A stretch of 20,102 nucleotides of DNA from Campylobacterota bacterium (GTDB taxonomy: Bacteria > Campylobacterota > Campylobacteria > Campylobacterales > Sulfurovaceae). Positions 14,823 through 20,102 of the stretch are shown here, one piece after another. Each line of letters begins with the position of its first letter. Within the stretch, counting starts at the first letter, position 1. Under the pieces are notes generated by a model. The model was not told the DNA's origin, did not search any database, and saw only the letters and a list, made by a program, of their open reading frames with translations. The position numbers and the translations under genes were made by a program. The stretch is from the NCBI GenBank assembly GCA_022600655.1, contig JAHZJZ010000356.1, positions 1 to 20,102 on the forward strand, in the 5' to 3' direction.

Positions 14823-15191
14823 TTACCCTAGAGAGTGTAAACCGATTTTATTGCCCTCACTATCGATAAAAAGTGCAAAAAAACCACTCTCATCAGCATG
14901 TGGTGTTTTAGGAACAATAGTCTTCCCACCAGCAGACTCAACTTTATCTAAAACGACTTGAAGATTCTCTCCAGCATTGAGGTAGATGGTGACACCATTT
15001 GAAGAGGGTATATACTCATCGTTTTGCATCAAAACACCAAATGGCATTTTCCCTTCACTTGGGAAGAGTCCTACTTGCATCCCTTCAAAGTCCATTTGTT
15101 CAATTTCGATATCTAAAATATTCTGATAAAAACTGATAGCTCGTGCAATCTCTGTTACGGGTATTTCAAAAATAGCAATAGTATTTTTCAT
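14823..15191 (-). CDS. VOC-family (glyoxalase/bleomycin-resistance-like) protein
   Basis: A 122-aa single VOC domain. It starts MKNTIAIFEIPVTEIARAISFYQNIL, the standard opening beta strand and helix of the fold, has the VTIYLNAGENLQVVLDKVESAGGK half in the middle and ends DSEGNKIGLHSLG. AGGAG is 6 bases before the ATG. VOC proteins include glyoxalases, dioxygenases and drug-binding proteins; the substrate cannot be told, and the usual N-terminal metal-ligand His is not present in the first strand (Phe/Glu instead). It lies in the accessory patch between tonB and exbD and is divergent from the LprI-like gene. Confidence 0.8.
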   Translation of the reverse strand: MKNTIAIFEIPVTEIARAISFYQNILDIEIEQMDFEGMQVGLFPSEGKMPFGVLMQNDEYIPSSNGVTIYLNAGENLQVVLDKVESAGGKTIVPKTPHADESGFFALFIDSEGNKIGLHSLG

Positions 15192-15247
15192 ATGATTCTC
15201 CTAGAATGTTTATGTTAAATCAATTTTAGTCTATACTTATGATAGAG

Positions 15248-15253
15248 TATAAT
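15248..15253 (+). promoter_or_regulatory. -10 element of the LprI-like gene
   Basis: A perfect TATAAT at 15248-15253 lies 31 bases before the ATG at 15285 in an AT-rich stretch, without a clear -35. A TAAAAT-like -10 for the divergent VOC gene is also present on the minus strand in the same gap. Confidence 0.45.
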
Positions 15254-15284
15254 ATTTAAAAATAATTTATAAAAAGAGTATATT

Positions 15285-15725
15285 ATGAAAAAACTTACAG
15301 TTTTGTTAAGCACCCTAGTATTTACGTGTACCCCAAGTTGGTGTAAATCTAGTAAGCTTGTACTCGCAGAGCAGTATATTTGTACTTTAAGGGTATTGGG
15401 TTCAGCCGATATGCTATTAAATGAGATTTACGCTCGTGTGATGAAGTTTAAAGGTAAAGAGGGACAAGAGGGCATGTGGGCAAGAGAAGTCAAAAGCAAT
15501 CAAATGGATTGGATAAAAAAACGTAACAAAATCGAAGATGAAGATGAGGTTTTGGCAAGTTATATGGGACGTATTGACAAACTTTATGCAATCCTCAAAG
15601 ATAAACAAACACGTGCAGTATCGTTGGTTTATGGAAACATCAAAGATGTTTATACTGCTGTAGTAAACCTCACACCCCAGAGGTTGAATCTCCACTTTTT
15701 TTCTAAGGTGGAGCATATAAACTAA
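15285..15725 (+). CDS. Secreted LprI/DUF1311-like small protein
   Basis: A 146-aa exported protein with a Sec signal peptide (MKKLTVLLSTLVFTCTPSWC region, cut near residue 20). The mature part has the spacing of the LprI-like N-terminal domain (DUF1311): a Cys near the start (YICTL), ADMLLNEIYARV, then NQMDWIKKRNKI and SYMGRIDKLYAIL. Known members include periplasmic or cell-surface lysozyme inhibitors, but the domain occurs in many unrelated settings, so a function is not assigned. The second and third Cys of some members are missing. The last 20 codons contain two small palindromes (AACCTC/GAGGTT at 15666-15685 and CTCCAC/GTGGAG at 15690-15713), which may act as a terminator or mark a changed 3' end. 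Confidence 0.6.
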   Translation: MKKLTVLLSTLVFTCTPSWCKSSKLVLAEQYICTLRVLGSADMLLNEIYARVMKFKGKEGQEGMWAREVKSNQMDWIKKRNKIEDEDEVLASYMGRIDKLYAILKDKQTRAVSLVYGNIKDVYTAVVNLTPQRLNLHFFSKVEHIN

Positions 15726-15729
15726 AACA

Positions 15730-15942
15730 CTACGAACTCACTCGAAGAGAACTATCCCCTTGACCCATAAGTTTAATCAAAGTCCGTAAAGCCTCATTTA
15801 CCGACTTAGCATCAGGGAAAAATTTGGTAACATCGCTATCTAGTTTGATAATATTGACACCCTCTTTATAACGCTCGGCGTATTTACCTCGGATACCATT
15901 ACTAAAGTCATACTCTTCTAACATTTCATCTTTTGGGTTCAT
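15730..15942 (-). CDS. Small antitoxin-like protein next to a broken BrnT
   Basis: A 70-aa protein containing YDFSNGIRGKYAERYKEG, then VNIIKLDSDVTKFFPDAKSV and NEALRTLIKL. This is a widespread family of short proteins encoded beside RelE/BrnT-type toxins, with a C-terminal VNEALR helix; I cannot name a characterised member. Its ATG lies just after a BrnT-like fragment whose stop codon is 2 bases before it, and the AGGAG ribosome site sits inside that fragment's last codons. It looks intact while its toxin is not, so it may persist as an orphan antitoxin. The stop is 4 bases from the stop of the convergent LprI-like gene. Confidence 0.7.
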   Translation of the reverse strand: MNPKDEMLEEYDFSNGIRGKYAERYKEGVNIIKLDSDVTKFFPDAKSVNEALRTLIKLMGQGDSSLRVSS

Positions 15943-15944
15943 GA

Positions 15945-16073
15945 TTAATACTCCTCATAAAATTTTTGTTCTTGTTTGGTTGCTTTTCGTGCTGAAATAA
16001 TTCGTAGAACATCTCTTCTTTCTACGTGTACAACAACCAAAGGTTCATTGTTTTGTCTTTTACTATTATATAC
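15945..16073 (-). pseudogene. brnT: C-terminal remnant of a BrnT-family toxin
   Basis: Reading the minus strand, 42 codons are open and encode the C-terminal half of a BrnT-like RNase: PLVVVHVERRDVLRIISARK then ATKQEQKFYEEY and TAA. RIISARKATKxE is the hallmark BrnT C-terminal motif. The frame is closed upstream by TAG at 16076-16074, and the N-terminal half (usually another 45-50 residues) is not found in the AT-rich sequence 16074-16240. The fragment has no start codon of its own, so it is probably dead, leaving only the ribosome site used by the downstream antitoxin. Confidence 0.8.
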
Positions 16074-16219
16074 CTATAGTTTTAAAATAGATAAATTTTA
16101 TTTAGTATATTTTTTGTGTAGGTGGTAATATTCAAAAAGAGTTCTTTAGAATAAATATGACAATTTGACATATTTTAAACAAAAAATATTTTTTAATGTT
16201 AAACTACTGAAAAGTAACA

Positions 16220-16247
16220 ACTTAATGCCTTATAGTATGTATTAAGT
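16220..16247 (+). promoter_or_regulatory. Putative promoter/operator of the hicAB operon
   Basis: A 7-bp inverted repeat, ACTTAAT at 16220-16226 and ATTAAGT at 16241-16247, flanks TATAGT at 16231-16236, a -10-like hexamer about 43 bases before the hicA start. A palindrome around the -10 is what one expects for autorepression by the ribbon-helix-helix part of HicB. The rest of 16074-16230 is AT-rich with no feature I can support. Confidence 0.45.
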
Positions 16248-16278
16248 GTGTATTAAAGATGTTGGAGGTAAAATAAAA

Positions 16279-16527
16279 ATGAGCAAAATAGAAAAACTCA
16301 TTGAAAAATTGAGAAATAATCCAAGAGATGCCAATATTGCAATGATTAGAAAGATATTGGATAAGTTTGAGTTGGAGTATGTTTGGGGAAAGGGTGACCA
16401 CTTAAATGTTAAACATCCTGAAATTGACTATATATTGACAATTCCTGCACATAAACCTATAAAACCAATTTACATTATAAAACTTCTAAAAATGATAGAT
16501 GAGATACGAGGAGATGAAGATGAATGA
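16279..16527 (+). CDS. hicA: HicA-family mRNA interferase toxin
   Basis: An 82-aa HicA. I place the start at 16279 (MSKIEKLIEKLRNNP), with GGAGG 10 bases upstream, because family members begin in this way; the ATG at 16246 adds 11 residues and lies in the putative operator. The double-stranded-RNA-binding-like fold and catalytic His are visible in VWGKGDHLNVKHP (His41), and the end IPAHKPIKPIYIIKLLKMI matches the family. HicA cleaves mRNA unless bound by HicB. The gene overlaps hicB by 8 bases, and the toxin-first order with coupling is standard for HicAB. Confidence 0.88.
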   Translation: MSKIEKLIEKLRNNPRDANIAMIRKILDKFELEYVWGKGDHLNVKHPEIDYILTIPAHKPIKPIYIIKLLKMIDEIRGDEDE

Positions 16528-16843
16528 AGAGATTAAAATTCGAAAATTGACCGAGGAAGAGGGTGGAGGTTATTTGGCAGAGTATACCCACTTAAAAGGG
16601 TGCATAGCAGATGGTGAAACTAAGATAGAAGCATTGCAGGAGTTAGAAAAAGCAAAAGAGAGTTGGCTACTGTCTGCTCATGAGTTTGGAATGGAAGTTC
16701 CTGAGAAAGTAAAATATAAACGCATTAACATTACCTTTCCTGAAAAGCTTTTAGAAAAGCTTGATGATGTTTTAAAAAATGAACTACATATGAGTCGAAG
16801 TGCTTTTTTTCAGCAGAGTGTTCAGCAGAGTTTGTTGAGATGA
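16520..16843 (+). CDS. hicB: HicB-family antitoxin
   Basis: A 107-aa antitoxin starting at 16520, where GAGGAG (16508-16513) is 6 bases upstream; two earlier in-frame ATGs lie within or before that site. The N-terminal part (EEGGGYLAEYTHLKGCIADGETKIEAL) is the degenerate RNase-H-like fold that blocks HicA, and the C-terminal part (KRINITFPEKLLEKLDDVL, then MSRSAFFQQSV) is a ribbon-helix-helix DNA-binding domain likely to bind the operator upstream of hicA. Its TGA overlaps the ATG of a third gene (ATGA), so a further antitoxin-like protein is made from the same transcript, which is not usual for HicAB. Confidence 0.88.
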   Translation: MNEEIKIRKLTEEEGGGYLAEYTHLKGCIADGETKIEALQELEKAKESWLLSAHEFGMEVPEKVKYKRINITFPEKLLEKLDDVLKNELHMSRSAFFQQSVQQSLLR

Positions 16844-17055
16844 AAGAAGAATATAATTTAAGCACCATGAAATCACGACCTAACCCTTATGCAAAACAGT
16901 TAAAAAAACAAGTGACCATACGACTAGAGACAGAGGTGATTGAGTATTTTAAAAATATGTCAGAGGGTGTAGGGATACCTTATCAGAGTTTGATTAATCT
17001 TTATTTACGAGATTGTGTCTCTTCCCATCGTGAATTGAAGATGCAGTGGCAGTAG
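16840..17055 (+). CDS. BrnA/CopG-like ribbon-helix-helix protein, third gene of the hicAB operon
   Basis: A 71-aa protein with SRPNPYAKQLKKQVTIRLE then VIEYFKNMSEGVGIPYQSLI and NLYLRDC. This is the ribbon-helix-helix family of BrnA-type antitoxins, which normally stand directly after a BrnT toxin. Here no BrnT precedes it; instead its ATG overlaps the stop of hicB by 4 bases. It may be an orphan from a lost brnTA pair, now expressed with hicAB, or an extra repressor of that operon. The nearest brnT sequence is the remnant at 15945-16073 on the other strand. A clear terminator follows the stop. Confidence 0.75.
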   Translation: MKEEYNLSTMKSRPNPYAKQLKKQVTIRLETEVIEYFKNMSEGVGIPYQSLINLYLRDCVSSHRELKMQWQ

Positions 17056-17056
17056 A

Positions 17057-17090
17057 GGAATATTTTTTTATGACAATATTCCACTTTTTT
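17057..17090 (+). terminator. Rho-independent terminator of the hicAB operon
   Basis: GGAATATT (17057-17064) and AATATTCC (17075-17082) form a perfect 8-bp stem with a 10-base loop, followed by AC and six T. It begins 2 bases after the stop of the BrnA-like gene. Confidence 0.75.
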
Positions 17091-17130
17091 AGTTTTCGCG
17101 TAACTTCAGTGATATAAGTTTTTTATAAAA

Positions 17131-17149
17131 GGGCAACAAGTTGTTGCCC
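17131..17149 (-). terminator. Terminator of the DUF3450-exbB-exbD operon
   Basis: GGGCAACAAGTTGTTGCCC is a perfect palindrome able to form an 8-bp GC-capped stem with a 3-base loop. On the minus strand it is followed by TTTTAT, so it suits termination of the exbD transcript, whose stop is about 80 bases upstream of it. Confidence 0.7.
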
Positions 17150-17151
17150 AA

Positions 17152-17184
17152 TTGGAAAATGAAAAAATTCCAACAATTTGTTGG
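17152..17184. repeat. Second hairpin-forming repeat sharing the CAACAA/TTGTTG core
   Basis: Next to the exbD terminator, TTGGAA (17152-17157) pairs with TTCCAA (17168-17173), and CCAACAA (17170-17176) pairs with TTGTTGG (17178-17184). These two folds exclude each other. The CAACAA-N-TTGTTG core is the same as in the neighbouring palindrome, so the two may be a duplicated hairpin or part of a small dispersed repeat. Confidence 0.4.
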
Positions 17185-17227
17185 ATAAATTTATTGAGGT
17201 TAAACTCTTTATCACACTACAAGGTTA

Positions 17228-17635
17228 CTACCCCATCTCTTTAGTAGTAGAAACAGCCACATCTTTAGCACCAGACATACGGCACTCATCGACCACGTCT
17301 ATAAGCTTATTGACTGGAATGTTGTCATCGGTAATGACCAAAACATTTTTATCGGTTGCTGTTCGTAGTAAATCTCTTACTTTACTCTGAATCGCCCAAA
17401 CTTTTACAGGTTGGTTGTCTATGTAAACTTCTCCTGTATTGTCTATGTAGACACGCACAATTTTTGATTCAGCTTTACTCGCACTTGAAGCAGATGGTCT
17501 ATTGATATCTAACTTCATATCTTTTACAAAAGTTGTGGTTACCATGAAAAAGATAAGCAAAATAAATACCATATCAATCAATGGTGATACATCAACATCG
17601 GTTGGGTTATCGGTTCTTCTCTGTTTAAATCTCAT
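17228..17635 (-). CDS. exbD: Biopolymer transport protein ExbD
   Basis: A 135-aa ExbD, chosen to start at the ATG at 17635 (MRFKQRRTDNPTDVDVSPLI), with AGGAAG 6 bases upstream; the longer version from 17677 lies inside exbB. One membrane helix spans about residues 18-40 and carries the proton-path Asp21 in SPLIDMVFILLIFF. The periplasmic part ends in the DDNIPVNKLIDVVDECRMSG segment. With ExbB it forms the proton channel that drives TonB. The gene overlaps exbB by 11 bases and is the last of its operon; in related clusters tonB comes next, but here a terminator and the toxin-antitoxin patch intervene. Confidence 0.93.
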   Translation of the reverse strand: MRFKQRRTDNPTDVDVSPLIDMVFILLIFFMVTTTFVKDMKLDINRPSASSASKAESKIVRVYIDNTGEVYIDNQPVKVWAIQSKVRDLLRTATDKNVLVITDDNIPVNKLIDVVDECRMSGAKDVAVSTTKEMG

Positions 17636-18251
17636 CTCTATCTTCCTTTGCTGATAATGTGTCGGCAATCTGCTCAAATTCTAAAGCAAATCTCTCCTCT
17701 TTTTTATCTAAAATTTTTCCTAAAATAAGCCCTGGCACAGCCACAACCAATCCTAACTCTGTGGTAAAGAGTGCCTTTGAAATACCACCAGAGATACTTG
17801 CTCCTTGTGAAAACATAGAACCTGTTGTTAGGGCATCAAAGGTCTCTATCATTCCCATAACGGTTCCTAATAGTCCAACGAGTGGTGCTAAAATAACAAT
17901 GGTCTTTACTAAAGTTGAGTACTTACCAATGATTGTTATATAGGGGAAAAGTGCATCATAGATATGATATTTCACTTTTAAGCCCAAAGCACTTGCTTCA
18001 CGTGTTGCGTTCAGTGCATCAGCAATGGCATAATCTAAAAGACCTCTCATGCTCTGCTTTTCACCACGTTTTAGATGTTTGTCAATTTGTCGACGAACAT
18101 TTCCCAATGTTCCTCTTTTAAGAACAAGGTATCGATACCCTAGTCCATACCAGAGGAGTAGGTTGAGTCCAAAAAGAACCCACATTACTACTCCGCCAGT
18201 ATTCATAAAATTGACAAACACCTCCATGTATGTCACTATTATTTCTATCAT
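17625..18251 (-). CDS. exbB: ExbB2-type MotA/TolQ/ExbB proton-channel protein
   Basis: A 208-aa protein with membrane helices at about 18-40, 108-132 and 158-180, and the family core LAPLVGLLGTVMGMIETFDALT and SGGISKALFTTELGLVVAVP. It assembles with ExbD into the proton-driven motor. The ATG overlaps the TGA of the upstream coiled-coil ExbB gene (ATGA). Having two ExbB-like proteins in one operon, a long one with a periplasmic coiled coil and this short one, is the mark of TonB2-type systems. Confidence 0.92.
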   Translation of the reverse strand: MIEIIVTYMEVFVNFMNTGGVVMWVLFGLNLLLWYGLGYRYLVLKRGTLGNVRRQIDKHLKRGEKQSMRGLLDYAIADALNATREASALGLKVKYHIYDALFPYITIIGKYSTLVKTIVILAPLVGLLGTVMGMIETFDALTTGSMFSQGASISGGISKALFTTELGLVVAVPGLILGKILDKKEERFALEFEQIADTLSAKEDRDEI

Positions 18252-19570
18252 TTTGCATCATTTTTTTCAAAAATATTTACAATATGTAACGCACTCTGCT
18301 CCATAGAGTCTTTGATGTTTTGAGCCCAACCAGAGAGTAGGTTTCCTAAAAGTAGAAGAGGAATAGCAACAATAAGACCAAACATAGTAGTAATTAACGC
18401 TTCAGAGATACCACCAGAGAGCATTTTAGGGTCACCTGTTCCATACTCTGTAATCATATCAAACGTAGCAATCATACCTGTAACCGTTCCCAAAAGACCA
18501 AGCAGTGGAGCAACGGCTGCAAGAACCATCACAAAGCCACCAAATTTATCGATATGTCCACTCTCATTTAAGATGTTTTCCATAACAATATCTTCGATAC
18601 TCTCACGCTTTCTTTTAATATTTCTAAGCGTTGATTTTATAACTCTGGCAGCTGAACCTTTAAAGTCTTTTATAGCTTCATAAGCCTCATCACCTCTACC
18701 CTCTTCTACTTTTTCAGCAACTACTTTTGAAATTTTCGTCACATTAGAACCTGCCCAAAAGAGAATAAATACTCTAACAACCAGCAATAGAAGACCCAAA
18801 GCACCAAGCCCTAAAATAATGTAACCAATGACACCACCACCTTCAAGTACATCATCAAATGTTTTCTCTTTTTTATACTCTACTTCTTTCTCTAGATTCT
18901 CATAGACAAAGATATCGAGGTTTGGTCTCATCTCACCTGCAAAGAGTGCTTTAGCATCATCTGATGAGCCTACTGCGTTCCATAGCTTATAGTCACCATT
19001 TCCAGCAGGAGCTAAGGCACCAGAAGCTTTTTGGGCGATACCGTAAGTTGCAATATTACCGACTTTAACAATGTCACCTTCGGCAACAGACCCATCTGGT
19101 AGATAAAACTTCCCACTCTCTTTTTGTATAGAAGAGAGTTTTCCATAAAGATTTAGTGCATCACTAAATGCTTTTTCCATCTTCTGAGCATCGGTTGTTT
19201 GGTTACTCTCATCAACTTTAATTCCATAAGTATCTAGGGTTGCTTTAGCTTGTATAACCACTGAACCTGTAATCTCAGAGTTATTTTCTTTGTCATCAAT
19301 CTTCTCTTTGAGTTTAGTAAGCTCTTTCTGTTTAGTTTTGAGTGCTTCACCTAAATCTAGGTATTTGTCTTGAAGATTTTTTGCTTTTGCTTTTGCTTTT
19401 GCAAGGTCGCTGTTTTGTTGAACTTTTTCTTTCGTAAGTCTGCTTTGAAGCTCTGCTTTTTGTGCCTTTAAAAAGGTATACTCTTTGTTATAAGCATCGC
19501 TTAGTTCGTCAGCTCCAACCGTTGTGCTAATAAGTAGTAGTGCTACCAGTGCAGTATAGAATTTTTTCAT
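18248..19570 (-). CDS. Long ExbB-like protein with periplasmic coiled coil (TtpC-like)
   Basis: A 440-aa protein: signal peptide 1-20 (MKKFYTALVALLLISTTVGA), a coiled coil at about 25-95 rich in Lys/Glu/Ala with a KAKAKAK run, a small periplasmic domain (about 110-235, FYLPDGSVAEGDIVKVGNIA), then a membrane helix at about 247-272 and a MotA/TolQ/ExbB domain to the end (VAPLLGLLGTVTGMIATFDM and SGGISEALITTMFGLIVAIP). This arrangement equals TtpC of Vibrio, which is required for TonB2-driven uptake and is thought to span the periplasm. Its ATG overlaps the TAA of the DUF3450 gene (TAATG). Confidence 0.88.
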   Translation of the reverse strand: MKKFYTALVALLLISTTVGADELSDAYNKEYTFLKAQKAELQSRLTKEKVQQNSDLAKAKAKAKNLQDKYLDLGEALKTKQKELTKLKEKIDDKENNSEITGSVVIQAKATLDTYGIKVDESNQTTDAQKMEKAFSDALNLYGKLSSIQKESGKFYLPDGSVAEGDIVKVGNIATYGIAQKASGALAPAGNGDYKLWNAVGSSDDAKALFAGEMRPNLDIFVYENLEKEVEYKKEKTFDDVLEGGGVIGYIILGLGALGLLLLVVRVFILFWAGSNVTKISKVVAEKVEEGRGDEAYEAIKDFKGSAARVIKSTLRNIKRKRESIEDIVMENILNESGHIDKFGGFVMVLAAVAPLLGLLGTVTGMIATFDMITEYGTGDPKMLSGGISEALITTMFGLIVAIPLLLLGNLLSGWAQNIKDSMEQSALHIVNIFEKNDAK

Positions 19571-20102
19571 TATTTACTCTCCATTAAAACTAAAGCATTT
19601 GGAAGGGAAAAGTACCCTGTACGAATCTGTTTCTGTAAGGAGTCAAAGAGTGCAACTATCTTGGTTACACTCTCCTTATCGTTAATCACTTTGTAGCTAT
19701 AGCCATTACCCTCTTTAGTAACGTAGCCAACCTTATCATCAGGGGTTGCAAAATACATCATCACTGAACCAAGTTTAGCAATTTTTGCCAGTTTAACCTC
19801 TCCATTAAGCTCAATCTCTTGTTTAAACAGACCAATCTCTTTGGTTAAACGGATGTTGTCATCATAACTTGCCCAGATAAGTGAGAGGGCTTTCTCTTCC
19901 GTAATCACTCCATCGTTGAGTTGAGTTTTTAGCTTCTGTACATCTGATAGACGTTGGGTTGTCTTAAATGGAATCCCAACTTTAATACTAGCCTCTAAAC
20001 TATCAAGAGCTTTAATAAGGAGTGGTTTAATACTCTCATTTTTAGTTGATAGTGTTAAGAGTTTTTTATTTGCCTCTTCTAATTCCGACTCAGTCACCTT
20101 AA
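19570..20102 (-). CDS. DUF3450 protein of a TonB2-type cluster (5' end outside window)
   Basis: The frame is open to the right edge on the minus strand, so the N-terminal part, expected to contain a signal peptide and coiled coil, is outside the window. The visible 177 codons include LEASIKVGIPFKTTQRLSDV, LSLIWASYDDNIRLTKEIGL, and KIAKLGSVMMYFATPDDKVG, the typical C-terminal two thirds of DUF3450. Genes of this family stand first in TonB2/TtpC operons (DUF3450, ttpC, exbB2, exbD2, tonB2, TPR); the protein is periplasmic with an unknown exact role. A GTG at 20097 should not be taken as the start, because the frame continues with AAG upstream. Confidence 0.8.
   Translation of the reverse strand, partial: KVTESELEEANKKLLTLSTKNESIKPLLIKALDSLEASIKVGIPFKTTQRLSDVQKLKTQLNDGVITEEKALSLIWASYDDNIRLTKEIGLFKQEIELNGEVKLAKIAKLGSVMMYFATPDDKVGYVTKEGNGYSYKVINDKESVTKIVALFDSLQKQIRTGYFSLPNALVLMESK

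Noticed and set aside
15666..15713. Two small palindromes at the end of the LprI-like gene as a terminator
   Set aside because: They lie within the coding sequence, stems are only 6 bp and no T run follows; mentioned in the gene entry but not called.
15828..15841. Single GGTAACA-like site inside the small antitoxin gene, and others near 16212 and 17218
   Set aside because: Isolated copies without a partner at 11 bp and without a -10 at the fixed distance.
1..20102. CRISPR array, tRNA, rRNA, transposase or integrase genes
   Set aside because: I looked for spaced direct repeats of 25-40 bp, tRNA-like cloverleaves and recombinase-type proteins on both strands and saw none; a fine tRNA search was not possible by eye.

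Overview
The window is AT-rich, gene-dense bacterial DNA with short signal-peptide genes, AAGGAG-type ribosome sites and many one- to eleven-base gene overlaps. The protein set (PstSCA, tandem PPK2, an ExbB/ExbD/TonB2-type energiser, a Porin_5-like barrel) and mostly -35-less AT-rich promoters suggest a Campylobacterota (Sulfurimonas/Sulfurovum-like) chromosome. That assignment is an inference; no rRNA or tRNA is present to confirm it.

Left edge (1-2312, + strand): the 3' part of an AAA ATPase/DUF4143 gene, a 26-codon ORF, then a likely type IV toxin-antitoxin pair (HTH antitoxin and AbiEii-type nucleotidyltransferase). Their last gene converges on pstA with only 5 bp between stop codons, where pstB would normally follow.

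Phosphate core (2318-8726): pstC-pstA (-), two tandem polyphosphate kinase 2 genes plus a 78-aa protein that is more than half lysine (+), then pstS (-) and an outer-membrane porin (-).

TonB region (8823-14626, all -): a translationally coupled run tonB, TPR lipoprotein/periplasmic protein, 1064-aa TonB-dependent receptor and an OmpR/PhoB-type response regulator whose phospho-acceptor Asp position is His. Upstream at the right edge (17228-20102, -) lies the matching energiser operon DUF3450, coiled-coil ExbB (TtpC-like), ExbB and ExbD. Together these give the gene order of the Vibrio TonB2 type, but split by a 2.6-kb accessory patch (14823-17055) that holds a VOC protein, an LprI-like secreted protein, a broken BrnT toxin with an intact antitoxin, and a HicA-HicB-BrnA-like operon.

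The unifying signal is regulatory. Upstream of pstC, pstS, the porin and tonB there are two to four tandem copies of a 7-bp element (minus-strand TGTTACC/TGTAACC/TGTAATC) at an exact 11-bp period. In all four cases the last full copy ends 9 nt before a -10-like hexamer. This is the architecture of PhoB Pho boxes. The window therefore reads as one phosphate-starvation regulon: porin and TonB-dependent receptor at the outer membrane, a dedicated TonB system, PstSCA at the inner membrane, PPK2 enzymes beside it, and an atypical response regulator inside the regulated operon. That integrated TonB/Pho module is the most interesting content.
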